A program made the position numbers and the translations under genes. Positions 1 through 7,661 of a stretch of 64,000 nt of DNA are shown in pieces. The stretch comes from CAZOGW01 sp964579415 (GTDB lineage: Bacteria; Actinomycetota; Acidimicrobiia; Spongiisociales; UBA5794), in contig CAZOGW010000002.1 of assembly GCA_964579415.1 (NCBI GenBank), positions 1-64,000 on the forward strand, written 5' to 3'. The notes below the pieces were generated by a model, which made no database searches, was not told where the DNA came from, and worked only from the letters and a program-made list of their open reading frames with translations. The first letter of the stretch is position 1; each line of letters opens with the position of its first letter.

Positions 1-806
1 ACCAGGTAGCGGATGGAGTCCTTGGCGGTGCGGATGCCTCCGGCGGGCTTCATGCCGATCTCGACACCGGTGATGCCGGCGAAGTCCCGGATGGCCTCCA
101 GCATGACCAGCGTCACCGGCAGGGTGGCGGCAGGTTGGATCTTGCCGGTGGAGGTCTTGATGAAGTCGGCGCCGGCGGCCATCGCCAGCATCGAGGCGCG
201 GCGCACGTTGTCCAGGGTTCCCAGCTCTCCGGTCTCGAGGATGACCTTGAGATGGGCGGGACCGCATGCCTCTTTCACGGCGACGATCTCCTCGTACACC
301 TTGAGGAAGTCACCGCGGAGGAAGGCGCCCCGGTCGATGACCATGTCGATCTCGTCGGCGCCGAGAGCCACCACGCCGGACACCTCCCCCACCTTGCTGG
401 CGGTGTCGAGCTGGCCGGAGGGGAAGTAGGTGGAAACGGCGGCGACGTGGACGTCGGAGCCCTGCAGCGCCTCGGCGGCTGTGGCCACCAGATTGGGGTA
501 GACACAGATGGCCGCCACCGGCGGCACCGACGAGTCGGTGGGGTCGGGGCGGCGCGCCTTGGCGCACAGCTGGCGCACCTTGCCCGGGGTGTCCTGCCCC
601 TCCAGGGTGGTCAGGTCCATCATGCGGACGGCGAGCAGCAGCGCCGCCATCTTGGAGGCGTGCTTGATGCTCCGGGTCGACAGCGACGCCACCCGCTCGT
701 ACACACCGACCTCGTCCACCGACGGCGTGGCGTTGAGGTACGTGCGGATCCCCGTCGTGGTGGCCGTACCGCTGAGCACGGGGAGAGCGGCCGTGGATGT
801 GACCAT
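1..806 (-). CDS. deoC: Deoxyribose-phosphate aldolase, 3' end cut by window
   Basis: Class I aldolase that cleaves 2-deoxyribose-5-phosphate to acetaldehyde and glyceraldehyde-3-phosphate in deoxynucleoside breakdown. The minus-strand reading frame stays open from the ATG at 806-804 to the window edge (268 residues). The Schiff-base lysine motif FIKTSTGK and the following KPAGGIRT phosphate-binding loop are both present, as is the DEIDMVIDRG segment. The N-terminus is long, as in the longer DeoC group. The start is supported by a TANNNT -10 box six bases upstream, which implies a leaderless transcript divergent from the gene at 895. Only the last few residues appear to be missing. Confidence 0.95.
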   Translation of the reverse strand, partial: MVTSTAALPVLSGTATTTGIRTYLNATPSVDEVGVYERVASLSTRSIKHASKMAALLLAVRMMDLTTLEGQDTPGKVRQLCAKARRPDPTDSSVPPVAAICVYPNLVATAAEALQGSDVHVAAVSTYFPSGQLDTASKVGEVSGVVALGADEIDMVIDRGAFLRGDFLKVYEEIVAVKEACGPAHLKVILETGELGTLDNVRRASMLAMAAGADFIKTSTGKIQPAATLPVTLVMLEAIRDFAGITGVEIGMKPAGGIRTAKDSIRYL

Positions 807-812
807 CAGCGC

Positions 813-818
813 ATGTTA
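813..818 (-). promoter_or_regulatory. -10 box (TAACAT) of deoC
   Basis: On the minus strand TAACAT ends six bases before the deoC ATG, so transcription would begin at or next to the start codon. No convincing -35 element is visible. Confidence 0.5.
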
Positions 819-881
819 CTTCCGGGGTCTGAGCTTTCTCCCCTCGGGGTAATCCCCGATATCGCAAACGCCGTTCTCGCG

Positions 882-887
882 TACAAT
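882..887 (+). promoter_or_regulatory. -10 box (TACAAT), leaderless start of 895 gene
   Basis: TACAAT is followed by seven bases and then the ATG at 895. It forms a divergent promoter pair with the deoC -10 box; both predict leaderless mRNAs. Confidence 0.55.
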
Positions 888-894
888 CCTGCAC

Positions 895-1182
895 ATGGCG
901 CGACCGGTCACCGACTTCGAGAGGTCCCCCGCACCCGGCATGGGCATCTGGCGCTGGGTACGCCGCATCGTGCTGACCCTCATCGGCGTCCCCGTCCTCC
1001 TGGTCGGCGTGGTGATGCTGGTCACGCCGGGACCGGGGGTGGCTCTCATCGCCGCCGGCCTGGCCATCCTCGCCGTCGAGTTCGTCTGGGCCGAGCGCCA
1101 GCTCGACAAGGTCCGGCGGATGACACGAAAGGTCATCGACAAGGCTCGCCGGACCGATGACCACACCGTCGAGGACGGCTGA
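895..1182 (+). CDS. Small membrane protein, PGPGW-like family
   Basis: A 95-residue protein with two adjacent hydrophobic segments (about residues 24-42 and 48-63) separated by TPGPGV, which resembles the PGPGW transmembrane family; here valine replaces the tryptophan. After the second segment comes a short basic cytoplasmic tail. The family has no firm function. It is the first gene before the ABC operon, with nine bases between its stop and the ATPase start, so the two are probably co-transcribed from the TACAAT promoter. The ATG is set by that promoter spacing. Confidence 0.7.
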   Translation: MARPVTDFERSPAPGMGIWRWVRRIVLTLIGVPVLLVGVVMLVTPGPGVALIAAGLAILAVEFVWAERQLDKVRRMTRKVIDKARRTDDHTVEDG

Positions 1183-1191
1183 GCGCATCGC

Positions 1192-2106
1192 ATGACCTCC
1201 GTCGTTGCCACCGAGCGGTTGACGCACGCCTACGGCGATGTGGTCGCGCTGTCCGAGGTCACGCTCGACATCCCCGAGGGCCGCATCGGGCTGGTGGGCG
1301 CCAACGGGGCAGGCAAGACCACGTTCCTGCGCATCCTCCTCGGCATCCTCCACCCCTCCGCCGGCGCCACTTCCGTCCTCGGCATCGACCCGCAGGCCCA
1401 CCCCATCGAGGTGCGGGCCCGTATCGGCTACATGCCCGAGGGGGACTGCCTCCCGGTGACCCAGACCGCCGCCGACTTCATGATCTACGCCGCCGAGCTG
1501 GCCGGGATACCTCCCCGGGCGGCCCGGCAGCGAGCCTCCGACGTCCTCACCCTGGTCGGCCTCGACGAGGAGCGGTTCCGCCCCCTCGGTGAGTTCTCCA
1601 CCGGCATGAAGCAGCGCGCCAAGCTGGCCCAGGCCATCGTCCACGATCCGGAGCTGGTGCTGCTGGACGAACCGACCGCCGGGCTCGACCCGGACGGCCG
1701 CGACGAGATGCTGAGCCTCATCTCCCGTCTCGGCGGCTTCGGCATCAACGTGATCACCTCGTCGCACGTTCTCTCCGACATCGAGCGCACCTGCGACTGG
1801 GTGGTGATGCTCGACGGCGGCAACCTGCTGCGCCAGGGACCGATCGCCACCCTGCTCGACCCGGGGACGGTGGACGTCGAGGTGTTCGACGACCCGGCGC
1901 CCATGATCGAAGCCCTGCGCAGCGGCGGCGCCATCGTGACCGTCGCCGGGGCCATCATCACCGTCAAGGTCACCGACGGAGAACCCTTGCGGGCCGTCCG
2001 CGACGCCCTCGCCTCCACCGGGACCTCGGTGCGGCGCATGGGTGGCCGCGCCCAGACGCTGGAGAGCATCTACCTGGCGTCCGACACCGGGAGGAATGAG
2101 GCGTGA
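1192..2106 (+). CDS. ABC transporter ATP-binding protein
   Basis: A 304-residue nucleotide-binding subunit of an ABC-2 type exporter. Walker A is GANGAGKT at about residues 36-43, the signature is FSTGMKQRAKLAQA near 142 and Walker B with the D-loop is LLDEPTAGLDPDG near 165. The last 80 residues form the accessory domain usual in drug- or peptide-export ATPases. Its stop overlaps the next permease start by four bases (GTGA), which predicts translational coupling and a dedicated pairing with that permease. The substrate cannot be read from the sequence. Confidence 0.92.
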   Translation: MTSVVATERLTHAYGDVVALSEVTLDIPEGRIGLVGANGAGKTTFLRILLGILHPSAGATSVLGIDPQAHPIEVRARIGYMPEGDCLPVTQTAADFMIYAAELAGIPPRAARQRASDVLTLVGLDEERFRPLGEFSTGMKQRAKLAQAIVHDPELVLLDEPTAGLDPDGRDEMLSLISRLGGFGINVITSSHVLSDIERTCDWVVMLDGGNLLRQGPIATLLDPGTVDVEVFDDPAPMIEALRSGGAIVTVAGAIITVKVTDGEPLRAVRDALASTGTSVRRMGGRAQTLESIYLASDTGRNEA

Positions 2107-2972
2107 CTGGTTCCGGCGCCGTCTTCGACCTGGGCTACCAGCCCCATGACGGGCCCCGGCTGGGTCGCGGGGCCGCGGTCAGGACCACCCTGCGCGACGG
2201 CATCCGCCGCGTCTTCGGCATCCGCCGCAAGGCCCGGCGCAAGGTCCTCCCGTTCGTGCTGCTCGGAGTGGCGCTGATCCCGGCGGTGGTCATGGTGGGG
2301 CTCTCCTTCTTCATGAGCCAGCTCGGCATGTCCCAGGGGGACTTCGGGTCCGCCCTCGACTACTTCGGCTGGACCGGCAACCTGATGATCCTCTTCTGCG
2401 CCCTGGCAGCCCCCGAGCTGCTCATCCCCGACCGCAACGACGGCGTGCTGTCGGTGTACTCGTCGCGGCCGCTCACCACCGGCGACTACCTGGGGGCACG
2501 GGCCGCGGCGCTGGCGGTGAGCCTCGGCGCCTTCATGATGTTGCCCCAGCTCTTGATGTGGGTGGCGTTCGCCGCCATGGAGGAAGGGGGCCTGGGCGGC
2601 AACCTGATCGGCGGGCTCGGCGATCTGGGACGCTCGGCGCTCACCGTCGTCGCCTACGTCCTCGGGTTGGGAGCGCCGGCGTTCCTGATCTCCGCCTACG
2701 TGCGCCGGCTGTCGGCTGCGGCCGGGACCTACCTGGGTGGCATGATCGGCCTCAACGTCGCCGCCAACGCCCTCGTCGAGGACTTCCCCCTGGCCGGCGT
2801 CCTCGCCCTCGCCGAACACCCGCTGGCCGTGGGCGACTGGCTCTTCGACCAGGGCATGACCCTCACCACGACACGAGCCGGGCTCGACCCGTGGGTGTCG
2901 GCACTGGTGATCGCGGTCCTCGCCGCCGTCACCGCCTGGCTCACCGTGCGCCGCTACCGGAGGTTGATGTGA
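2103..2972 (+). CDS. ABC-2 type permease
   Basis: A 289-residue integral membrane subunit with a cytoplasmic N-terminus of about 50 residues rich in Arg and Gly, then roughly six hydrophobic segments. It starts at a GTG inside the ATPase stop codon (GTGA overlap) and its own stop overlaps the next ATPase in the same way. It is predicted to pair with the ATPase at 1192. The segment LSVYSSRPLTTGDYLGAR resembles the coupling region of ABC-2 permeases. Substrate unknown. Confidence 0.85.
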   Translation: MTGSGAVFDLGYQPHDGPRLGRGAAVRTTLRDGIRRVFGIRRKARRKVLPFVLLGVALIPAVVMVGLSFFMSQLGMSQGDFGSALDYFGWTGNLMILFCALAAPELLIPDRNDGVLSVYSSRPLTTGDYLGARAAALAVSLGAFMMLPQLLMWVAFAAMEEGGLGGNLIGGLGDLGRSALTVVAYVLGLGAPAFLISAYVRRLSAAAGTYLGGMIGLNVAANALVEDFPLAGVLALAEHPLAVGDWLFDQGMTLTTTRAGLDPWVSALVIAVLAAVTAWLTVRRYRRLM

Positions 2973-3919
2973 CCGTCCGCGACAACGGCCCGGCTCTGGT
3001 GGCGGACGCCACGGTGGAGGTCACCGGGGTGTCCAAGTGGTTCGGGCAGAAGGTGGCCGTCTCCGACCTCACCTGCTCGTTCGGGCCCGGGGTAACCGGC
3101 CTGCTGGGACCCAACGGTGCCGGCAAGACGACGCTGCTGCGCATGCTCACCGGTCTCATCCGCCCCTCCGAGGGGACCGTCACCGTGCTCGGCAACGACC
3201 CCCGGGCCAACCCGGCCACCTACAAGGACATGGCGCTGGTGCCCGAGGAGGCGGCGGTGTACCCGCACCTCACCGCCCATGAGCTGATCTCCTACGCCGC
3301 CCGGCTCTCCGGCGTCACCGACGTCGAAGCGGCGGTGGACCGGGCGATCGCCGCCGTCGAACTGGAGGACGCAGCCCATCGCAAAGTGGGTGGGTTCTCC
3401 AAGGGCATGCGGCAGCGCGCCAAGGTGGCGGCGGCGCTGGTCAGCGAGCCCGCCGTGCTCATCCTCGACGAGCCCCTCAACGGCACCGACCCGGTGCAGC
3501 GCTCCCGCCTCATCGCCCTGTTCCGGCGGCTCGGCGACGAGGGTCGCACCGTGATCGTGTCGTCCCACGTGCTGCAGGAGGTGGAGCGCATGAGCGACCG
3601 GGTCATCGCCATGGTGGACGGCAAGCTGGCCGCCGCCGGTGACGTCGGCGCCATCCGCAACGCCATGGCCGACATCCCGTTCCGGGTGATGGTGGAGACC
3701 ACCGAGCCGCGGCGGCTGGCGGCTGCACTGATCGCCTCCACCGACGTCCACGGCGTCAGCCTCACCGACCACGCCGTCCACGTCGAGACCAACGACGTGC
3801 GGGCCCTCGGGGCCGCCACGCCGCGCCTGGCCGTGGAGATGGACATCGACCTGCGCGGCTTCATCCCCGAGGACGACTCCCTGGAGAGCGTCTTCCGCTA
3901 CCTGGTGGCCCGCCGGTGA
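2969..3919 (+). CDS. ABC transporter ATP-binding protein
   Basis: Second ATPase of the operon, 316 residues from the GTG at 2969. That start overlaps the upstream permease stop by four bases; the frame is open further upstream, but homology begins here. Walker A is GPNGAGKT at residues 47-54, the signature is FSKGMRQRAKVAAAL and Walker B is LILDEPLNGTDPVQ. The Leu-Asn in DEPLNGTDP differs from the usual DEPTxGLDP, but the catalytic Asp-Glu pair is intact. Likely partner of the permease that follows. Confidence 0.92.
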   Translation: MTVRDNGPALVADATVEVTGVSKWFGQKVAVSDLTCSFGPGVTGLLGPNGAGKTTLLRMLTGLIRPSEGTVTVLGNDPRANPATYKDMALVPEEAAVYPHLTAHELISYAARLSGVTDVEAAVDRAIAAVELEDAAHRKVGGFSKGMRQRAKVAAALVSEPAVLILDEPLNGTDPVQRSRLIALFRRLGDEGRTVIVSSHVLQEVERMSDRVIAMVDGKLAAAGDVGAIRNAMADIPFRVMVETTEPRRLAAALIASTDVHGVSLTDHAVHVETNDVRALGAATPRLAVEMDIDLRGFIPEDDSLESVFRYLVARR

Positions 3920-4662
3920 GCACCGCCCTCCTCATCGCCCGCATGACCACCCGGCAGGTGCTGGGCCTGCGCCGCTTCATCGGCCTGGCCCTCCTCGCCG
4001 TCGCACCGGCCGCCATCATGGCCCTGGCCAGCGGGGGCGGCGGGTCTTCGCTCGACGTCCTCGCCGGGGGCGCGGTGGGCCTGCTCTTCCCACTGGTGCT
4101 CCCCATCGTCGCCCTGATACCGGCAACGTCGGCGCTGGGCGACGAGAAGCGCGACAGCACCCTGCCCTTCATCGCGCTGCGACCGCTGTCGCGCACCACC
4201 CTGGCCGCCGCCAAGGTGGGCGGCGCCGTAGCCTCTGCGGCGCTGGTCGCCACCACCGGGACTCTCGCCTACGGGGTGCTGATGGGTCTGCGCACCGGGG
4301 ACTGGGGTCACGTGCTCCCGCTGGTGGTCGGCGGGCTGGTCACCGTGCTCGCCTACGCCGGTCCCTTCGTCGCCCTCGGCTACGTGGCGGAACGGGCGAC
4401 GCTGATCGGTCTGGTGTACGTCACCATCTGGGAAAGCGCCATCGTCGGGGCCGTCCCCGCCCTGGCGCCGACGTCGCCGTGGCGGATCGGCTTCAGCGCC
4501 TACGCCGGCATGGCCCCCGACGACGTCGGCCCGTTCATACCCGACTTCGCCCTCGGCACCGTCACCCCCGGAGCCGGCGGCGCCGTCCTCAAGGCACTGG
4601 TGATAGTGATCGTCGGGGTGGCGATCGTACGCTGGATGCTGACGAGGCTCGATCTGGCTTGA
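3916..4662 (+). CDS. ABC-2 type permease
   Basis: A 248-residue protein with six hydrophobic segments and almost no extramembrane domain. It closes the five-gene run that began at 895 and overlaps the second ATPase by four bases. The motif GDEKRDSTLPFIALRPLSRTT before the third segment is the permease-side region that normally contacts the ATPase. Two complete ATPase-permease pairs in one operon suggest either two related exporters or one heteromeric pump. Confidence 0.85.
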   Translation: MSTALLIARMTTRQVLGLRRFIGLALLAVAPAAIMALASGGGGSSLDVLAGGAVGLLFPLVLPIVALIPATSALGDEKRDSTLPFIALRPLSRTTLAAAKVGGAVASAALVATTGTLAYGVLMGLRTGDWGHVLPLVVGGLVTVLAYAGPFVALGYVAERATLIGLVYVTIWESAIVGAVPALAPTSPWRIGFSAYAGMAPDDVGPFIPDFALGTVTPGAGGAVLKALVIVIVGVAIVRWMLTRLDLA

Positions 4663-4665
4663 GGT

Positions 4666-4714
4666 ACGTATCACGTATCACGTATCACGTATCACGTATC
4701 ACGTATCACGTATC
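4666..4714. repeat. Heptanucleotide repeat array, ACGTATC x7
   Basis: Seven uninterrupted copies of ACGTATC, starting four bases after the permease stop. It is the first block of a two-block array filling the gap between the ABC operon and murJ. A 7-base period is not compatible with a reading frame, so it is not coding. Confidence 0.95.
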
Positions 4715-4725
4715 GCTCCTCAGGC

Positions 4726-4778
4726 ACCTAGTACCTAGTACTTAGTACTTAGTACTTAGTACTTAGTACGTAGTACGT
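4726..4778. repeat. Heptanucleotide repeat array, ACYTAGT/ACGTAGT
   Basis: Seven full copies plus a partial one: ACCTAGT twice, ACTTAGT four times, ACGTAGT once, then a degenerate copy. Neighbouring copies differ mainly at unit positions 2-3, so the array was probably built by slippage plus point drift. Confidence 0.95.
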
Positions 4779-4797
4779 GTCTGCGTCGTCTCCTCGC

Positions 4798-4803
4798 TAG
4801 CGT
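4798..4803 (+). promoter_or_regulatory. -10 box (TAGCGT), leaderless start of murJ
   Basis: TAGCGT is followed by seven bases and the GTG start at 4811, the same geometry as at several other genes in this window. Confidence 0.45.
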
Positions 4804-4810
4804 CCCTTCC

Positions 4811-6400
4811 GTGACTAGCGGTCCTGGCCAAATCAATCGTCGGGTGGGCATCGCCGCGCTCATCGTGTCGGGCGGGGTGTTGCTGTCGCGGGTGCTGGGT
4901 CAGGTGCGGGAGATCATCTTCGCCGGACTGCTCGGCGCCAGCGGGGACACCGATGTCTACGTGGCCGCCTTCACCCTCCCCGACTTCCTCAACTACCTGC
5001 TCGCCGGCGGGTTCCTCTCCATCACCTTCATCCCGATCTTCGCCCGCTACCTGGCGGACGACGACGAGGAAGGTGGATGGGCGGCGCTGACGGCGGTGAT
5101 CCGGCCGCTGACCGCCGGCATCGTCGCCCTGGTGGTGGTGGGATGGGTGGCGACGCCGTGGGCGGTGGAACTCCTCTTCGACCGCTTCGACGCCGAGCAG
5201 GTGGCGGAGACGGTACGGCTCACCCGCATCGTCCTCCCCGCCCAGGTCTTCTTCGTGCTCGGCGCGCTCTACACCGCGGTCCAGTACGGCAAGGGCCGGT
5301 TCTTCATCCCCACGCTGGCTCCGATCGTCTACAACCTGGGCATCATCGTCGGCGGAGTCGGCTTCGCGCTCGTCACCGGTACGCCCGAGCCGGAGGGGTT
5401 CATCTGGGGTGCGCTCGCCGGCGCCTTCGTGGGCAACTTCGCCCTCCAGTACTGGGGGGCCAGGGGAGTCGGGATGCGCTGGGTCCCGGGGACGTCGTGG
5501 AGCCATCCGGCCCTGGGCGAGTACCTCAGGATCGCCCTCCCCCTCATGATCGGCCAGTCCATCGTCGTCCTCGACGAGACCTTCATGCGGGTGTTCGGCA
5601 ACAAGGTGGGCGAGGCGGCGGCCACCCAGTTGCAGTACGCCCGCAGGACGATGATGGTCCCCGTCGGTGTGGTGGCCCAGGCGGCGGCTGTGGCGGCATA
5701 CCCGTTCCTGGCCCGGCTCTTCGCCGAGGGGAAGCGGCGGGAGATGGCCGACACCCTGGACCGCAGCCTGGCGTCGGTGGTGTCGGCCTCGGTGGTGGCG
5801 ACGGCGCTCATCGTCGCTCTCTCCCAGCCGTTCGTCCGCACCCTGTTCGAGCGGGGCGCCTTCGAGCCGGCCGACACCGTGGCCACCGCCAGCGCCCTGT
5901 TCTTCTACTCCTTCTCCATTCCGGCATGGGGAGCGTCGCAGGTGGTGACCCGCGCCTTTTACGCCCGCCGCCAGATGTGGACGCCGGTCGCCATCGGCAC
6001 CGCCGCCTCGCTGCTGGTGGTGCCACTCTATCTGGTCCTCCACGACCGCTTCGGCCTGGAGGGCGTGGCGGTCGCCTCGACGCTGGGCCTGGGTATCTAC
6101 GCGGTGGCGCTGGTGGCCCGCTGGTACGGCGAGCCCGATCACCGGCACCGGCTCGGGCTCGTCGCCGCGGGGCCGATGCGCAGCGTGCCGCTGGCCGCCG
6201 GCGCCGGCGCCGCCGCCTTCGGTGTCGCCTGGCTGGTGGTGCGGGCGATGGGGCAGGGCTGGCCGGCGGCCGTGGTGGCCGCCGTCGCCGGGACAGCGGT
6301 CTTCGCCGGGGTCGGCGTCGTCCTCGGCTCCTGGCTCTACGACCGCTTCGGATCAGGCACTTCAAAGGTGTCCGCCGGAGGTACGTCCAGCGCCAGGTGA
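4811..6400 (+). CDS. murJ: MurJ/MVIN-type lipid II or oligosaccharide-lipid flippase
   Basis: A 529-residue polytopic membrane protein of the MOP (MATE-like) superfamily with about 14 hydrophobic segments. It moves a lipid-linked precursor across the plasma membrane; in MurJ this is lipid II for peptidoglycan. The N-terminal motif SRVLGQVREIIFAGLLGA and the segment FLPDF-type loop (TLPDFLNYLLAGGFLSITFIPIF) are characteristic. No serine/threonine-kinase-like extension, as found on mycobacterial MurJ, is present. It starts at GTG with a leaderless promoter and stands alone. Given the glycan genes downstream, a Wzx-like role on another lipid-linked glycan is possible. Confidence 0.85.
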   Translation: MTSGPGQINRRVGIAALIVSGGVLLSRVLGQVREIIFAGLLGASGDTDVYVAAFTLPDFLNYLLAGGFLSITFIPIFARYLADDDEEGGWAALTAVIRPLTAGIVALVVVGWVATPWAVELLFDRFDAEQVAETVRLTRIVLPAQVFFVLGALYTAVQYGKGRFFIPTLAPIVYNLGIIVGGVGFALVTGTPEPEGFIWGALAGAFVGNFALQYWGARGVGMRWVPGTSWSHPALGEYLRIALPLMIGQSIVVLDETFMRVFGNKVGEAAATQLQYARRTMMVPVGVVAQAAAVAAYPFLARLFAEGKRREMADTLDRSLASVVSASVVATALIVALSQPFVRTLFERGAFEPADTVATASALFFYSFSIPAWGASQVVTRAFYARRQMWTPVAIGTAASLLVVPLYLVLHDRFGLEGVAVASTLGLGIYAVALVARWYGEPDHRHRLGLVAAGPMRSVPLAAGAGAAAFGVAWLVVRAMGQGWPAAVVAAVAGTAVFAGVGVVLGSWLYDRFGSGTSKVSAGGTSSAR

Positions 6401-6457
6401 GATCAGCCCGAGCTTCGTCCATCACCGATACAGATCCACCCAACGCCGCAGCTCAAC

Positions 6458-6463
6458 TAGCCT
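6458..6463 (+). promoter_or_regulatory. -10 box (TAGCCT) before mini-ORF 6472
   Basis: TAGCCT, eight bases, then ATG of a 17-codon mini-ORF that ends just before the GT-D gene. Confidence 0.4.
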
Positions 6464-6471
6464 CCCGCACG

Positions 6472-6525
6472 ATGATGTGCCCTTCGTCCCGGCGTCGGCC
6501 CCGCCTGTGCCTCGAATCTCGGTGA
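6472..6525 (+). CDS. Leaderless mini-ORF upstream of GT-D gene 1
   Basis: Seventeen residues, beginning Met-Met-Cys-Pro and rich in arginine, starting eight bases after a TAGCCT -10 box. Its TGA ends seven bases before the ATG of the next gene, in a different frame. The geometry suggests that ribosomes loaded at the leaderless start reach the main gene by termination-reinitiation. No sequence homology is claimed; the reading rests on position alone and on the parallel case at 7573. Confidence 0.35.
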   Translation: MMCPSSRRRPRLCLESR

Positions 6526-6532
6526 CGATCCG

Positions 6533-7522
6533 ATGCCGGTATTCCCCAACTGCGATTTCCCCCTGCTCGATCCGACCGAGGTGATCGGAGCGGTCCGGTC
6601 CGCCGTCTCGGCGAGAGAGCCCTTCAGCCTGATACGGTTGGGTGACGGGGAGGCGATCGCTCTCTCCTATGGCGAGGACAGCTGGCTGCAGGACCTCAGG
6701 TACCTGCACGATCATTGGGGTGACGAGAGAGTTCCCCTGAGCGCCGTCGCCGAGGTCAAAGCCGACCTCGATGACGCACTGCGAGGCGCCGACTTGATCG
6801 GCATCCGCAACGACATCATCGGGGTATCGGTTCCTCCTGATCTCCTGCAGCAGCCGGGACAGGTCATCCGGGACTACGTCGTCTCCACGTTCCCGCTGAG
6901 ACCCGAGGAGATCGAGGCGATCGGCGCCACCGATGCATACCGTTCGACCCTGCTCCCTCGACGGCTGGTCTTGCTGCATGATGTGCTGAGCCGGATCGAA
7001 TGGTCGGAGGGTCAGCGATTCTGCAGTCAGTGGATCCACTGGGACCTGCTGACCAGCGGCGCCCTCGACGAGATGCTGGAAGGCATGGACCACGTCGGGC
7101 TGGTGACGTCCCGGCCCGCGCTCGCCGATACGGTGGCCGGTCGCTTCGGAGTTCGGACCCGTGCGGTTGCCGTCCCTGACAAGTTCAAGGACGTCTCGGG
7201 CGCAGGCCACCACGTGCCCGACAGGTACCGCACCATGCGATCCAGCCTCGACTTTCCCGAGGGCACACTGGTGCTGGTCGGTGCCGGGATCCCGGGAAAG
7301 GTCTACTGCCAGTGGCTCAAGGAGTCGGGTTGTATCGCCGTCGACATCGGCTCGGTGTTCGATGTGTGGGTGGGGAGGGCATCTCGACCTCTGCTGCTCC
7401 AGTCGTACTTCGGGACGACCCGGGACATCAGCGTCCCTGACGACCTCAGGCTCGAGGCGCCGGCCCAATCCGGGCAGCACCGGCTGATGCCGCGCTGGAA
7501 ACGGACCGGGGTGCCGGGATGA
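6533..7522 (+). CDS. GT-D fold glycosyltransferase-like protein, copy 1
   Basis: A 329-residue protein that resembles the GT-D (DUF1792-like) glycosyltransferase fold. The N-terminal FSLIRLGDGEA motif matches the nucleotide-sugar binding R-x-GDGE of that group. The C-terminal LVLVGAGIPGKVYC...KESGCIAVDIGSVFDVW matches its GAG-K-x2 and DIGS-x-x-D signature. It is a close paralogue of the next gene, alignable over nearly the full length from MPVFP. The donor and acceptor are unknown. Position next to a flippase, a sulfotransferase and a GT2 enzyme supports glycan assembly. The ATG is fixed by the shared N-terminus of the two copies. Confidence 0.75.
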   Translation: MPVFPNCDFPLLDPTEVIGAVRSAVSAREPFSLIRLGDGEAIALSYGEDSWLQDLRYLHDHWGDERVPLSAVAEVKADLDDALRGADLIGIRNDIIGVSVPPDLLQQPGQVIRDYVVSTFPLRPEEIEAIGATDAYRSTLLPRRLVLLHDVLSRIEWSEGQRFCSQWIHWDLLTSGALDEMLEGMDHVGLVTSRPALADTVAGRFGVRTRAVAVPDKFKDVSGAGHHVPDRYRTMRSSLDFPEGTLVLVGAGIPGKVYCQWLKESGCIAVDIGSVFDVWVGRASRPLLLQSYFGTTRDISVPDDLRLEAPAQSGQHRLMPRWKRTGVPG

Positions 7523-7558
7523 CGCCGCCGCGACCATGGGAGGCGCGGCACCGGAAGC

Positions 7559-7564
7559 TATCCT
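7559..7564 (+). promoter_or_regulatory. -10 box (TATCCT) before mini-ORF 7573
   Basis: TATCCT, eight bases, then the ATG of a 27-codon mini-ORF preceding the second GT-D gene. Confidence 0.4.
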
Positions 7565-7572
7565 GTGGCTCC

Positions 7573-7656
7573 ATGGCCCGCCGTTCGCCTCTCCTCAACT
7601 CGCAATCATCGATGTCGAGCCGGAAGCGGCGAAGCACCGGCCGCAGGCACCGGTAG
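7573..7656 (+). CDS. Leaderless mini-ORF upstream of GT-D gene 2
   Basis: Twenty-seven residues, begins MARRSPLLNSQSS, strongly basic and serine-rich, ending at TAG five bases before the ATG of the second GT-D gene. It starts eight bases after TATCCT. The arrangement repeats that of copy 1, although the two peptides are not obviously related, which argues for a role of the translation event rather than of the peptide. Confidence 0.35.
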   Translation: MARRSPLLNSQSSMSSRKRRSTGRRHR

Positions 7657-7661
7657 CCGCC

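Noticed and set aside
310..1767. 485-codon minus-strand frame spanning deoC and the first ABC genes.
   Set aside because: It is a shadow of two real genes in opposite strands; no domain motif and no start context.
4479..4745. Small frame running into the heptamer array with a Tyr/Val/Ser periodic tail.
   Set aside because: The tail is simply the 7-base repeat read in frame; the front is a shadow of the permease gene.
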